NCBI GenBank assembly: GCA_009746045.1
Contig: RPFO01000003.1
Coordinates: 358,501-418,500 of the forward strand
Origin: Mesostigma viride
Taxonomy: Eukaryota; Streptophyta; Mesostigmatophyceae; Mesostigmatales; Mesostigmataceae
Reading direction: 5' to 3'
Length of the DNA: 60,000 nt
Below the pieces are notes generated by a model. The model saw only the letters and a list, made by a program, of their open reading frames with translations. It was not told the DNA's origin and made no database searches. A program made the translations under genes and the position numbers. Positions 25,752 through 45,419 of this stretch are shown here, one piece after another; the stretch's first letter is position 1, and each line of letters starts with the position of its first letter.

Positions 25752-26440
25752 GTGAAACTTGAGGCAGTTGCTACCAAGGTAGACGCCCTGGCCACGCAGG
25801 TCCCCGAGATCGCCGAGCGAACGGCCACCAATGCCGCCCAACCTGCTGGTAGGGCTAGCGATGACCCCTCGACTCGCGCCTCCTGGGCGGCCCTGCTCAA
25901 GAGCCAGGCATCCTCTACCACGACCGCCATCACCACCAAGCTCCAGGAGCTGAAAGACACGCGCCGCGAGGCCGCTGACCGCGACCGTCGCCGCTGCCGG
26001 GTCATCCTCAGGCGCTTCGACATGCCGCCGGAGGAGACCCCAGACTCTCTTTTCGACGAGCTGAAGAAACAGCTCTTGGCGTTCATGGAGCTGCCAGGTG
26101 CGGCACTGCAGGGCGCCTACCGCCTGCCCCATCCACAGGCCAAGGCTGGGCCCCCTCCAGTGGTCCTCACCTTCAGCGACATCACAGCCCGAGTTCGGTT
26201 CCTCCGGCTCGCCGCAAGAAGCTGGTGGACACCTCCTGGTCGCTTGACGACGACCCGTGACGCCAGCCCAGCAGCAGCAACGCCGCGATCAGTGGCCCGA
26301 CTACATCCGCCACATGCAAGACCAAACCCGAGAATTAAGCCCCAAGTGTACTAGCTGGCGGGGCAGGGACCTCTATGTCAACAAGAAACTGTGGAAGCCC
26401 CCCCGGGCTTCCCCGGGATAGAGCACTCCAGCTTAGTAGC
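25752..26440 (+). mobile_element. LINE ORF1-like protein, frameshifted
   Basis: The frame starts MKLEAVATKVDALATQVPEI (coiled-coil heptads), continues with KLQELKDTRREAADRDRRR, then VILRRFDMPPEETPDSLFDEL, LPGAALQGAYRLPHPQ and PPVVLTFSDITARVRFL. This order of coiled coil, RRM-like strand and conserved PPxVLxF is that of L1-type ORF1 RNA-binding proteins. After RFLRLAA the frame shifts; the proper C-terminus (DQWPDYIRHMQDQTRELSP, DLYVNKKLWKPPRASPG) is in another frame and ends at about 26,420. Two related fragments lie at 14,090-15,045 and 15,560-15,700. Confidence 0.7.
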
Positions 26441-26469
26441 TAGTTGTCTAGATGGGGGCAATCGATGAT

Positions 26470-27182
26470 GGGATAGCTTTAATAGGCATTACAGCACTTG
26501 AAACGATATTAGCGCACAGCGTTATAGTACCTTCAATCAGCTCTGGCACCTTCTGGCCATCAGCTTGCGCCTTAATTAGCCGACGTCTTGAGCCCACCTC
26601 ACATTTGTAGCATAATAAGCTATGCGTCAGCCTACCTATGGTATTTGGAAGAAGATGATGGACCGTGATTTGGAAGAAGATCAATGGATAAGGCCAAGTG
26701 GGCCCAGGTCATAGAGGACAACGAGCCCCCCCCTGTACGTGGGCAAGCGCCCGCGTGTGCAAACCCACGGGAGGCATGCCAGACAGCCCCCCTAGGGCAG
26801 CGTGATGCTGTTTAGATAGACGTGGTAGTCATGCTGTTAGATAGTGGTAGTAGGTAGCTGATATAGATAGATTAGACCGGTAGGACTGTTTGCACCCATC
26901 CATCCACCCATCGGGTTAATGCTCCGTGACTCCCCAACGGGAGCACGAGTCTAATTACCTATGGTATTGCACTGGTTGTACTGCACCCACAGTGTTGCGC
27001 CCCGGCATGATGCACCATGCCATGGAGAGAGCGCTCTGTGGCTTGCCCACCTACGGCAGTGAGAGAAGCTAGGGCGCCCTCCCTCCTTCGATCTCGCTGT
27101 GTATATAGGGTTGAAGGTTCCTTTACTCTGTATTGGCACCCACGTGACGCAGTCACGTGCTTATTAATTAATTAATTAAGGC
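26470..27182 (+). repeat. Dispersed repeat with hairpins and TTAA tail
   Basis: Inverted relative of 9,364-9,755: CACATTTGTAGCATAATAAG, CCATCCATC seed, hairpin unit GTGACTCCCCAACGGGAG, then GAGAGAGCGCTCTGTGGCTTGC, hairpin CACGTGACGCAGTCACGTG and (TTAA)n at 27,163-27,180. Confidence 0.55.
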
Positions 27183-28255
27183 CGTGCTGCGCCGCAAAGT
27201 AAACCCGCGTGCAGCGGAGCAAGATGTCAGCCATAGCCCAAGTGAAGCGCTACCGAAAGGCGTTAATGGCGCCAACTGGTATACGACGTCCAGGTCCGCG
27301 CTGACCAACTGAGGGGCCCGCTGGCCCTCCAGGTCCAGGGGGTCCTCCCGGAGCCGGCAGCACTCGATCCTTAAAGAAGCGGGCGGTCAGGGTCCCCATG
27401 GCCCCGAACTCCTCCAAGACAAAGGGCACCAAACGATGGTGCCCGACGTCGCCATATAGGCCGTGAGCTTGGCCCGCTCAGCCCGATCCGCCGTGTAGCC
27501 CGCCGCCTGGGATGCACCATGCAACCACATGGCTAAGAGCCAAGGGGCGAGCCACAGAAACGTCCTTGAGCAAGTGCCGCCCGCCTCCCTCAAAGTCCAG
27601 AACCACGATGTCAGGTCGGTGGTTGGGCGACTAGTAGCTAGAAAGCCGCGCCGTCCCTGATCAGGACTCTGCCCGCATGTACGCGTGGGGGGACGGAAAC
27701 GGACTGGACCACATGTGGCGAGCACCACCGTCATCAGGAGTATAGTGTGCAAGTGCAAGGTCCAATTCTGATTCGATCTGTTGGCCACCCATGCATGACA
27801 GGTAGTGGGTCCCAGTGGGGTCTTCCAAGGGCTAGCTGCCCGCAGCTACCACAGCGCCACCCTGCGGAAACAAGAGGTTGCCGGACAAAAAGTTGGTGTC
27901 GCAGCGCCACCGGCCGGATAGTGACTGGGCGCCAGGACAAATCAGGGGGGCCAAATGCCGGGGAGAGCGCGGAGGAAAGTCAAGCCCACACTTCGTGCAA
28001 CGAGAGTGAGAACAACCACGTGCGACCCGGTGGGCGTTGAGGTCATAAAAAAGAGCCATACAATCCGCCGTGTGCAGAATACCCGCGTAGTAGTAGTAGG
28101 TTTCCTGGTGTCTATCGAGGATGCGGTCAGGATCCGAATGCTCAGCGGGGGATAGGACGGTGGCCACCGAGGGAGTGCCCCGAGGAAGGCGAATATGTAT
28201 TATAGCAAAGTTGTACACTAGTGTTGGCGCAAATTTATCCTTCTCTGCCATTCAA
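27183..28255 (-). mobile_element. LINE ORF2 C-terminal region, decayed
   Basis: Minus-strand frames read, in order, a Cys/His motif (CTKCGLDFPPRSPRH), then IVVLDFEGGGRHLLKDVS, VARPLALSH and LVPFVLEEFGAMGTLTARFF, interrupted by frameshifts. The D-x-x-x-x-D-F...R-H-L-L-K-D and VPFVLEEFGAMG pattern is the tail region of non-LTR retrotransposon ORF2 proteins. The minus-strand 3' end runs directly into a (TTAA)n tract at 27,180-27,163. Confidence 0.55.
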
Positions 28256-28269
28256 TTAAACTAAATTAA

Positions 28270-28800
28270 AATATATAACATCATTCCATTGGGAGATCAT
28301 GTAGCACGTATTCCCTTTCTGGATCAGGATGGAGGTCAATGGACTGGTGGGCGAAGCTGAGAAACCGAACTATAAAGCTTATCTAGAAAATCCTAACTAC
28401 TCTCCTCAGCAAAGCGCCCCTTCCTCCTGGGGGGGGGCGGGCTTGCCCACAGGGGCTGGCGTGTGAGCCTGGACATGCAATCGTCTTCCAACTCTTCTTG
28501 TCGATCTGCGCATAGCAGTCCAAGCAAGAAACTTGGAGGAAATGCAGTGTTCAAAATGGGCTGGGACCACTCGGCTAAGGTCGGCCAGCAACTGCACTGT
28601 GTATCAAGCAAGGAGACAACCAGCGCAGGCCAGAAATCGTGAGAATCCGGACCATGGTAGCTCGAGCCTGTGTATAGTTCATGGCAGGTTTACCCATCTT
28701 TCTAGGAATGTCCTTGGGGCCAGGCCAGGTCAGGATCGATATTAATTAATTAATTAATTAAAACACGTGCTCCCGTTGGGGAGTCACGGAGCACCAAAGT
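28270..28800. repeat. Dispersed repeat, paralogue of 1-540, with hairpin
   Basis: Matches the window start. It holds the empty version of the 105-127 insertion site (ACTAC at 28,396). TTAA repeats at 28,740-28,760 and the hairpin GTGCTCCCGTTGGGGAGTC close the unit. Confidence 0.6.
28605..28669 (-). mobile_element. 65-bp insertion of retroelement 3' end
   Basis: CAAGCAAGGAGACAACCAGC followed by about 45 more bases of the parent element up to GGTAGCTCGAGCCT. GTGTAT flanks it (28,599-28,604 and 28,670-28,675). The terminal CAAG is duplicated. Confidence 0.65.
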
Positions 28801-29279
28801 GCTTTTAATCCCTGTGTGTGCACAATCGAACAGGAGAAAGGGCAGAGACCCCCAGTCTCCTTCATGCCAAAGGCATGCCACAGCTGCATTCGGGCGCACT
28901 AGCTAAAAGGACATGCTACCGATCCGGCAAACTGTGGGTGCAATAAGACCCATGTGAGCGTGGCATAACAAGTAGCATGGGCAAGTGATCTGAACATAGC
29001 CAGGGCACGTAGCTAGCATGGCTGTATACGAGGACTAGGCTAAGGCTATGGCTGGTTGTGTACCGTGCGTTGGCGGCACGTGACTACTAAGGTATGTAGG
29101 TCAGGATACGGCCGCCCTGGTTGGCCAAGCCACTGGGGGCCGCCCAGACCGAGGTTGGTGTGACGGTGCCGAGCAAGACTATGTCCTACGAATGCTATCC
29201 GATCGCTGCCTAATCTCGTCTGAAATGCGAGGCATACCCTGATACAAACACTATAGTAAAGACCTATGTGTGGAAAACC
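28800..29279. other. Repeat-rich stretch, no gene seen
   Basis: Lies between LINE ORF2 parts. No domain was recognised. Confidence 0.3.
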
Positions 29280-31886
29280 CTACCGGTTCAGGACCGCTGT
29301 CGGAGCATCCTGGTAACCGTGCCGTCCAACCGTACGTGTGGCCAGCATGTCTGTGAGCGTCCATGCCTCGGCGCCATAATTAAGTGAGCATGCGCACCGT
29401 GAGGACCCTAGGACCTTGAAGAGCACGCGCTTGCGGCCGGTGCTCGCCCAGGTCCGATCGAGTGCCAGTAGGGGTTGAGCGAACGAAGCCGGGCCCATGC
29501 AGGCCAGGCGGATGGGGATGTCCACATCGTCGGCGGTGTCGGGGAGCATGCTCCCCAGCAGTTTAGTGAAGCGATCACAGAACTGGACCTCCTTCCCATT
29601 GAGCAGCCGGGGCTTTGGCGGGTAACTGGTAGTCCTAATCACCACCGCCCAGTTTTGACACTAATCTCCAACCCCACCGCCCGCGCCTCCAAGCCCAGAC
29701 ATGGTCCAACCAGGTCTGAATGTGCTCGGGCTGGGCGGCCGATGAGCTTAGCTAGGGTGGTATCATCCGCATAAATCAGGTCGGACAGGCGGTAACCACT
29801 GGGCCACCTCCACCATATTCGCGATCGTTAAGGATGTCCAAGCCGGGCTCGAACCCCAGTTAAGCGCGCACGTGCCCGGCGCATGGCGTCATCCACGACA
29901 ATAATGAACAGATATGGGGACAGAGGCACTATCCTAGCTAAGCCACACGCTTTATTTATTTAATCATGTACATGTGTGCCTATGATGTGCCACACTCCAG
30001 ATGATGCCTAGCTTTATTTAGCTATGTTGTGCCCATGCAGGGAGTAACTCTCTGCTGAGACGCCATGCCCTAGCCTTTTTGTATAGCTATGCTGATCTTC
30101 CCCCCATGACAGGCTCCCCTTCGCTGGGCATAGCTTGAAGATCATGGGGATGCAAGTGCCCTGGTGCACCTAGAGCAAGGGTCCTTTACATCCCCACCCT
30201 TGCAGGAAGTAGCTTAGGATGTATGATAGGCCATATGCCCCCTCTCAAGGGCTATGTGCTACATATACTCCCAACGGAGTTATGTTACAATTCAATTCAA
30301 TTCAATTCAATGGGGACAGGACACAACCTTGCCACATCCCGTGGTGAAGGGGGAATGGCGGGGTGGTGCCTTCCGCAGTCCGCACTACTGCCTGTGAGCC
30401 CTCGTACAGCCGGCGAATGGCAGCAATAATTAAATGCTGGGGGCGCGCGATCCAGAGCTAGGATGGCCCAAAGAGCCTCCCAGAGGACCGTGTCAAAAGC
30501 CTTGATCTATAGTCAACAAAAATGAATTAGACCAGCGGAAAACCATCAGGGCAAATGCGACGCACCTCCTCCATCAACCGGCGTACTACAAATACAGCCA
30601 TGACAGTGTGACGGCCACAACGGAAACCCATCTGAGACTCACCCAGGTGTGCGGGTCCAGCGCGGCGCGGAGCCTGTACGTGCAGCATCATGCGCATGAA
30701 GACCTTCAGCGCGGCGCTCTGGAGGCAGCCCCCGCGGTAGTTGCCGGGGCCAGCAGCGGAGCCCTTCTTGTACAGCTAGCATGACTCGGATGGCCGTCTG
30801 CCACTCAGCAGGCGGAGGCTCATCAGAGAGCTGCACACGATTGGAGAAGGCCAGCAGAAGCTCCCGCACCGCCAGGTCAGGGGTCTTCACCAACTCAGCC
30901 GAAAGGTGGTCGATCGGCAGCGACGTACCGCCGCGTCGTACCGCGCAACTGAGCGAGCAAGGGCACCGTCTAATTCATATCCAAAGTGAACTGGGGTGGA
31001 CGACGTACGTCGTTGGTCGGCAAGGCAGCCCTCCTTCAAGGCGGGGACTTGGTAGTCCGCGGCCGAGGAGGGTGGCGCAGGCGGCAGGCCATAGTCCGGC
31101 AACACCGAGACGGGCGGCCGTCTCGGGGTGAAGTGGCGTGGGGGGGGGCGCGGGCCCCACCTGTCAAGGAAACATTGTGCATGGGCCAACCATGAGCGGT
31201 CAAGGCTGACCGGCGCCGCGCTGTCCCCCGTGCACATGCTCCACCGGGGTGCGCTGCCGCCGGCCGCCGAGCCGGTCGAGGTGGTACCACATTTCCTTGC
31301 CCTGGTTGCGAGCTTGGCAGGCCTTGGCATCCGCAATGCACTGGGCCGCATCTGCGTCCTGAGCATGTGCGTAGGCCTCCACAAGGGCGGCCTTGAGCCG
31401 GCACCGGTTTCTGCAGCGGGTCCGGGTTACGCTTGAGGCGGTGCCGGGCGGCCAAGACCTTGGGGTCCTGGCAGTAGAGCGGGCCGGGGCGTCGGCGGGG
31501 CATGGCCGGCAGGTGCCGGGCCGCGGGCCGCAAAGCCCCGGCGCAAAAATGGCGGCGTTGGAAGCACCCTGGGCCAGCGTGTCGACGTCCGCCTGGGCGT
31601 GCAGGGCCACCAGGTACGCCTGTCGGCACCTGTTCCGCTCGTGGTCGGCGTCCGTCAAGTCCGGCCTCAGGATCCCCACGGACCGGGAGCAGCGCGTCCA
31701 GTCAGGAAGTACCACTGGGGCGTGCGGCGGGGCCTGGAACCGGAGTCGAATGGTCGCACGCACCAACTGGTGGTCAGAGCACACAGTGGGCCGGTTGTCT
31801 AGATACCCTGAGCCGGTAATTCTATTCTTAACGGTCCTTCCTAGCTCTAGTTCTAAACTGTCATATTTATAGTTGTATTCTAGCAT
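29280..31886 (-). mobile_element. LINE ORF2 (endonuclease end and reverse transcriptase), dead
   Basis: In minus-strand order: the end of an APE-type endonuclease (RPTVCSDHQLVRATIRLR, the SDH motif), a linker, then RT blocks: PPPAEWQTAIRVML; after removing the R1 insertion, VLSPYLFIIVVDDAMRRA; the catalytic LIYADDTTLAKLIG (near 29,775); and the post-RT part FTKLLGSMLPDTADDVDIPIR with LNYGAEAWTLT. The pieces lie in different frames with stops, so the copy is inactive. It is 5'-truncated at about 31,890 inside the endonuclease and interrupted by R1 at 29,924-30,309. Confidence 0.75.
29924..30309 (+). mobile_element. R1 short retroposon, intact copy (386 bp)
   Basis: Flanked by perfect 10-bp repeats ATGGGGACAG (29,914-29,923 and 30,310-30,319). 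It starts AGGCACTATCCTAGCTAAGC, where TAGCTAAGCC resembles a tRNA D-arm, and ends in a pentanucleotide (ATTCA)n tail. Excising it restores the LINE RT motif. The second, interrupted copy is at 10,755-12,379. Confidence 0.8.
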
Positions 31887-31889
31887 TTA

Positions 31890-32940
31890 CTATGTGCTGC
31901 ACTTGCCTCGACAGTATTTACAGTAGTGTTAGCATTCATTATTCAGTTAGCATTCAATTATTTTAGTTGTCTCACTGAAAATAATTTACTTATTGCCAAG
32001 CTTTGCAGCCGGGTTCGCAATAATTGAACAGCGCAGAGTAACGACAGCACTGGTAAGAGTAATCTCAGACATATCTTACTTTCTGAACGCAGTGCTCACC
32101 GTTGAGAGCCTTGGCAGTTTGAACTCTTGGAATGCGCGATAGCATAACACAAACATCCATGTGCAGCTGTGCTTCAGGCCAATCACTCTATTCTTAATCG
32201 ATCTTTCCACTTGCACCTGGTAGCGTGCATGACATGGAATACATGCCATGGCGCATGTACATTCCCGGCTATGGCGCAAAAGAGAGGACCACCAAACCGA
32301 TTAAACAACCATATCTTTGAGGTTGTCTCTTTGATATCAACGGGCAGATACGAAAAAGTATCAAGGTGGCTGGATTTACACTCCCCCTTCACGCACAGAA
32401 ACGTGAGGCGAGAGTCCTGGGGTGCACAGGCATCCGCGGCACGCCTCATCAGAGCTCCGACAAGGACTCTAGTCCTTACACGATGTTGGAACGCCATGCG
32501 TACAGGAATAGCTGTCTCACTCACTACAGGAGTGCGCTCCCGGCGGTCACGGCACCGTCGTCCGTGAAAACGCTAATTCAACAGCACCCTTTTCACGCTA
32601 ATGCACAAGCGGCCTGGACGCTGCTTCACCTGCAGCCTCAGCTCCGGACGTTTCACAGGCAAGCCCGACACGAGCCAGCGGGTCAGCATGAGGCAAAGTC
32701 CCCCTTCCCCTTTCCCCCCTCCCCATGTTCCATCCACGTTACCAAAGCTGCTTGCCAAGCCGTACCGTTGACAGAACCAGGTTGGGGCCACCCCACCGGC
32801 CTCGATGACCACAGGTATGCCTGCCCGGACGCCGCAAACGCCGCGCCCTCTTGACCCCGCTATGCCTGCCCGGACGCCGCGCCTCCTTTGCAAATTGCAA
32901 ACTGGGGCATTAGGGCCAACAGCCGCAACACACGCCATCC
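31890..32940. other. Intergenic, no gene seen
   Basis: Contains one micro-insertion (32,316). No frame here has a recognisable domain or conserved splice sites. Confidence 0.4.
32316..32333 (+). mobile_element. 18-bp micro-insertion of retroelement 3' end
   Basis: TTTGAGGTTGTCTCTTTG between two copies of ATATC (32,311-32,315 and 32,334-32,338). Confidence 0.55.
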
Positions 32941-32944
32941 ACAC

Positions 32945-33072
32945 CCTGTAGAGCATGGCCTGTAGAGCATGGCCTGTAGAGCATGGCCTGTAGAGCATGG
33001 CCTGTAGAGCATGGCCTGTAGGGCATGGCCTGTAGAGCATGGCCTGTAGAGCATGGCCTGTAGAGCATGGCC
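32945..33072 (+). repeat. 14-bp tandem repeat
   Basis: Nine head-to-tail copies of GTAGAGCATGGCCT, just beyond the end of lysyl-oxidase-like gene A. Confidence 0.9.
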
Positions 33073-33266
33073 AGCGACCCTTCCTCGCGGCCCTCACAAA
33101 GCAAAGAACTGGGGCAGAAGACAGCAGCCTCACGCCACCAATGTGCTGTAGCGCATGGCCGGCCAGCGCTCCTCGCGCCCCCCACATAGCGCAAACAGGA
33201 GCAGCATGGCAAGGCCAGCAGTCACGACGCATGTCACCAAACTATGTGCCGCGCAGCATGGGCCCC

Positions 33267-41274
<8,008 letters not shown>

Positions 41275-41829
41275 TGTGGGCTCGATAAGCAGCTTAATAG
41301 CTCACTAAGCGGGAGGTGCCCCGCGGTCTCAGCCAAGAACAGACCGAGCCGCACTCTCTGACAACCGAAGGTTACTGCCGGGAGAGCAAAATAGGATACA
41401 AATTTGAAGAATACATGGCTGGAGACTGATGAGAAGCTGCACCGTAGTTAACCTGAATGAAATGGTGGACTAGGAGCCCAGGACTCAACGATTAATGCCC
41501 AACAGCTTTGCTGGCCGAAAGTCCAGACGGAAGCCCGTGCATTGGAATCTGATAAATGCCAGAAACCCCTTTCCGGTGTTTCCCGTCGAAATGTTGCTTT
41601 AAGTTTAATACCAACTGCGTACTGTAGTGTCAACACTCAACAGGGGTGTGACAACTGACAAGCAAAGACGGTAAGACTGCCGTAGCCACCGTTTGTTAGT
41701 TACCCCTGCGTTACCTGGAATTGTCTGTGGTTCCGCTTACAGCACTGCAGATAGCAGCTGATGTGATTAATGCGTTACCTATTAATGTGTGTGCCCACCT
41801 TTATTAGGATTCGCTGATACTCATTTCCC
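41275..41829. promoter_or_regulatory. Upstream region of lysyl-oxidase-like gene A
   Basis: Non-coding by inspection. It separates gene A from the inverted-repeat arm; the promoter is presumably here or in the arm. Confidence 0.3.
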
Positions 41830-42990
41830 CTCTCACCTCTTTGGTCCATAATTGGCTAATAAAATATACCCATTTCCCCGAAATTAATGCGTTACCTGGA
41901 ATTGCCCTCGGCCGCTGTTGACTCTCTGCTCCCCATGAGCGGCGTGGGATTCAACTAAACCTAACTTACTAACTAACTAACCTAGAATCGCGCCTGATCT
42001 GTTTACGGACACGAGCTGATGCAGATTCCGTAAGATTCAATTCATGTCGCTTGTCAGTTGTCAGTCAGTAGGTCAGTTGATTCCCACGCCAGTCCAGCAC
42101 AAATTGGAGAATTCACCAGGGGGGGTGGAAAAAATCAAGAAAATTTACATCATGCTGGATTCGAGTACAGTACAGTAGATCTCGCGAAAACAAGCATGTT
42201 TGCCACTGGTCGCAACCCCAGGGGACCATATTTTTCAGACTCATGAGTCTGGATGCGCATCCAGACTCACCCGAGCCTAGTGGCGCGGTACTCCAAGCAG
42301 GTCCGTAGCAGGTCCGTAGCCTGCATACAAGGCTCGCCTGTCGGCCGCTGGGCCTGCGGGCGCGTAAATTACTGTAGTTAGGCGCCGTAAGTGCAGCCAT
42401 GGCGGGAGAAACATTCCGGAAATTGACGGGGGCGGCATGGACATTTACCTAAACGCAGATTGACGTTTCAATATCTTGTTGCTAAGCATGCAAGTTATCA
42501 TTAATTGCAATTCGATAGATAAGGCATTTTATAATGGATTTTCTCCAGAGCTTGACAGTGTTTGTCGTGGACGACTGGTCCAATCCAGTAAATCAAGGGT
42601 CGGCATTACTATCGATTGTTCCTTTGGATTGCTGCATTTGCCAATTGAGCTTCACTTCGAAGAGTGATATTGCCTTGTTATGTTGCCAGGCGGAGCAAAT
42701 GTTGCCAGGCGAGTTACCGTCGACTGTGCTCGCCATCACCTTGCAACAGTTGTAAGTACATGCAACTGGCGAGCGGGGTTGCTGGTGCTCTTTTCTTTCC
42801 TGCGAGCTGTCTTGGTTCTTCTGCGTTGTGCATTGTTTCTCGATGCATGTAGGAGCGCGCATGTAAGCAGGCTTGCTTTCTTTGGGTCAGGTCCCGATGG
42901 TGCGTTGTCAATCGAGGGAGCCCATCATAATTATTTTTATTGTTTTTATTTTTTATTTTGACGCAGGCGTGCTTGCTGGGTATGGTTATA
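41830..42990 (+). repeat. Left arm of a large inverted duplication
   Basis: Matches 47,905-48,780 in reverse orientation. Shared landmarks include GAGTCTGGATGCGCATCCAG, AGGCGCCGTAAG, ATTCCGGAAATTGACGG and AGCAGGCTTGCTTTC. Corresponding positions add up to about 90,856, giving an axis near 45,428. Identity is about 95% over 42,240-42,910. The left arm has an extra ~40-bp AT-rich insert near 42,928. Confidence 0.85.
42534..42755 (+). CDS. Hypothetical exon in left arm
   Basis: The frame begins MDFLQSLTVFVVDDWSN and ends LAITLQQL. A GTAAGT donor (42,752) overlaps its end. The right-arm copy (48,323-48,105) preserves the frame and donor, with few residue changes. It may be the first coding exon of a gene running toward the axis, divergent from gene A. 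No domain recognised; the opposite strand is also open, so coding status is uncertain. Confidence 0.25.
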   Translation: MDFLQSLTVFVVDDWSNPVNQGSALLSIVPLDCCICQLSFTSKSDIALLCCQAEQMLPGELPSTVLAITLQQL

Positions 42991-43057
42991 TATTTGTGGT
43001 TATATACTTCATACTTATGGCTATATACTTTATAGTATTGTTCGCTGCCGAGCAGCC

Positions 43058-43516
43058 ATGGCCTTCATGGCTGTCATGGCTGTCATGGCTGTCATGGCTG
43101 TCATGGCTGTCATGGCTGTCATGGCTGTCATGGCTGTCATGGCTGTCATGGCTGTCATGGCTGTCATGGCTGTCATGGCTGTCATGGCTGTCATGGCTGT
43201 CATGGCTGTCATGGCTGTCATGGCTGTCATGGCTGCCATGGCTGTCATGGCTGTCATGGCTGTCATGGCGGTCATGGCTGTCATGGCTGTCATGGCTGTA
43301 ATGGCTGTCATGGCTGTCATGGCTGTCATGGCTGTCATGGCTGTCATGGCTGTCATGGCTATCATGGCTGTCATGGCTGTCATGGCTGTCATGGCTGTCA
43401 TGGCTGTCATGGCTGTCATGGCTGTCATGGCTGTCATGGCTGTCATGGCTTTCATGGCTGTCATGGCTGTCATGGCTGTCATGGCTGTCATGGCTGTCAT
43501 GGCTATCATGACTGCC
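43058..43516 (+). repeat. 9-bp array (ATGGCTGTC)n, left
   Basis: About 51 units with a few single-base variants. Because 9 is a multiple of three and the unit lacks stops, all six frames are open. Its reverse-complement partner is at 46,376. Confidence 0.97.
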
Positions 43517-44690
43517 ATTGTTGGCGCCGCTGTCGTCGCATGCATTCAGTACTGCCTAGGTGTCTTGCATCGCTGACTTTTGTGCCTGTTTGCATCTCTG
43601 GGTTATTAACATAGCTGTATTGCTTGCATTGGTGGCTGTCTGTGATTGTTTGCCTTGTTGGTGCATGTGGTGATGGAGCATGGGCCTCTGTTGAGAGGTC
43701 ACATAGCACTGACAGTGCTGTACACAATGTGCGGCAATTTTTGCCAGGTCGCCACCTGTCATCGTCTGAGTGGGCCCCACCCGCAATCAGCCTCAACTAG
43801 ATATCTAGGTACTGGGAGATTGGGGATGTGATATCGTCTTCGTGGTAAGTGCTCGCTGTGCTTGCTGCATATGTGCTGGCTAGTGTTGGCATGTTGCTGG
43901 CTTGCTGGCTTGCTGGCTTTCTTGCATGCATCATGTGCATCTCTTGCGTTGCTGATGTGAACAGAGGGGTTTGGGCTACATGCGGTTTGCAAGTGCTGCT
44001 ATCTGCTTCCGTTGCTGCTATCTGCTACCTTGGCCAGAGCTAAGCTGATGGTGTTCGCCGCCAACAACTGGCTAAGGGCGAGCAGAGCATTTTCAATGCC
44101 ACATGAGCTGCCTACCTCAATCATGAACTTGCTAGATGCATTGGGGTGTTACCCATGTGGTTCACTCTTGTTGGAATAATACCGTGTATCTGTTGCTTTC
44201 TCGCGCTCTACCTGTGTGTACAACTTCCATTACAAACCCAAATGACAGGCTTTTTTGTCTTATTCTTGTACTTGATGTTGCAAGTATATAGCAATACTGT
44301 GACATACCATCTGGGTATGTCATGGAGAAGGCCTGCCTGACTGCCTTATTATTGTACCCACCCCGGTGCAGGAAGGGATTTCACTACATGCATGCATTGT
44401 AGATGCCCTTGCGAAGTGAGTCCATTGAACCCATAATAGCTTCTCATATATATGCTTGCACGTGGTGCATGTAATGGAATGCGTGGGGCATGATTCTTGA
44501 AAATGCCAGCACGTGCCCTAGGTAATTCAAATCGTTTTGTCGGACCACCGTGGCTCCACATCTGCTCCTTCCATCCACATGCATCACTTGCAGTGTGGTG
44601 TCTCACCATTATTCAATAACATGTGGTCTCTCACCATTAATAACTCGTTCATTCATTTAATTACAGTGATCAAGCGGTCGACCCGATAGG
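43517..44690. other. Inner region of the inverted duplication, left
   Basis: No gene recognised. T/G-rich with short repeats (GGCTTGCTGGCTTGCTGG at 43,900). Confidence 0.35.
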
Positions 44691-45405
44691 GAGCTCCGCG
44701 GAGCACCCGTGTTAGTTAAATATGCAAACTCGTACTCCCGTTGGGGAGTCATGCACGTCCGAGTATTAACCCCGATGGATGGATGGATGGATGGATGGAT
44801 GGATGGATGGATGGATGGATGGATGGATGGATGGATGGATGGATGGATGGATGGATGGATGGATGGATGGATGGATGGGTGGGTGGGTGGGTGGGTGGGT
44901 GGGTGGGTGGGTGGGTGGGTGGGTGGGTGGGTGGGTGGGTGGGTGGTACGTGGGTGGGTGGGTGGGTGGGTGGGTGGGTGGGTGGGTGGGTGGGTGGGTG
45001 GGTGGGTGGGTGGGTGGGTGGGTGGGTGGGTGGGTGGGTGGGTGGTGGGTGGGTGGGTGGGTGGGTGGGTGGGTGGGTGGGTGGGTGGGTGGGTGGGTGG
45101 GTGGGTGGGTGGGTGGGTGGGTGGGTGGGTGGGTGGGTGGGTGGGTGGGTGGGTGGGTGGGTGGGTGGGTGGGTGGGTGGGTGGGTGGGTGGGTGGGTGG
45201 GTGGGTGGGTGGGTGGGTGGGTGGTGGGTGGGTGGGTGGGTGGGTGGGTGGGTGGGTGGGTGGGTGGGTGGGTGGGTGGGTGGGTGGGTGGGTGGGTGGG
45301 TGGGTGGGTGGGTGGGTGGGTGGGTGGGTGGGTGGGTGGGTGGGTGGGTGGGTGGGTGGGTGGGTGGGTGGGTGGGTGGGTGGGTGGGTGGGTGGGTGGG
45401 TGGGT
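44690..45405 (+). repeat. Hairpin unit expanded into GGAT/GGGT array
   Basis: GTACTCCCGTTGGGGAGTC hairpin, then CCCC and a GGAT block (44,774-44,876), which changes sharply into a GGGT block (44,877-45,405) with three irregular units. The same hairpin has only three CCAT units at 1,297 and 26,888. Thr/His/Pro or Gly/Trp/Val polymers read through it are spurious. Confidence 0.95.
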
Positions 45406-45419
45406 GGGGGCACACAATC

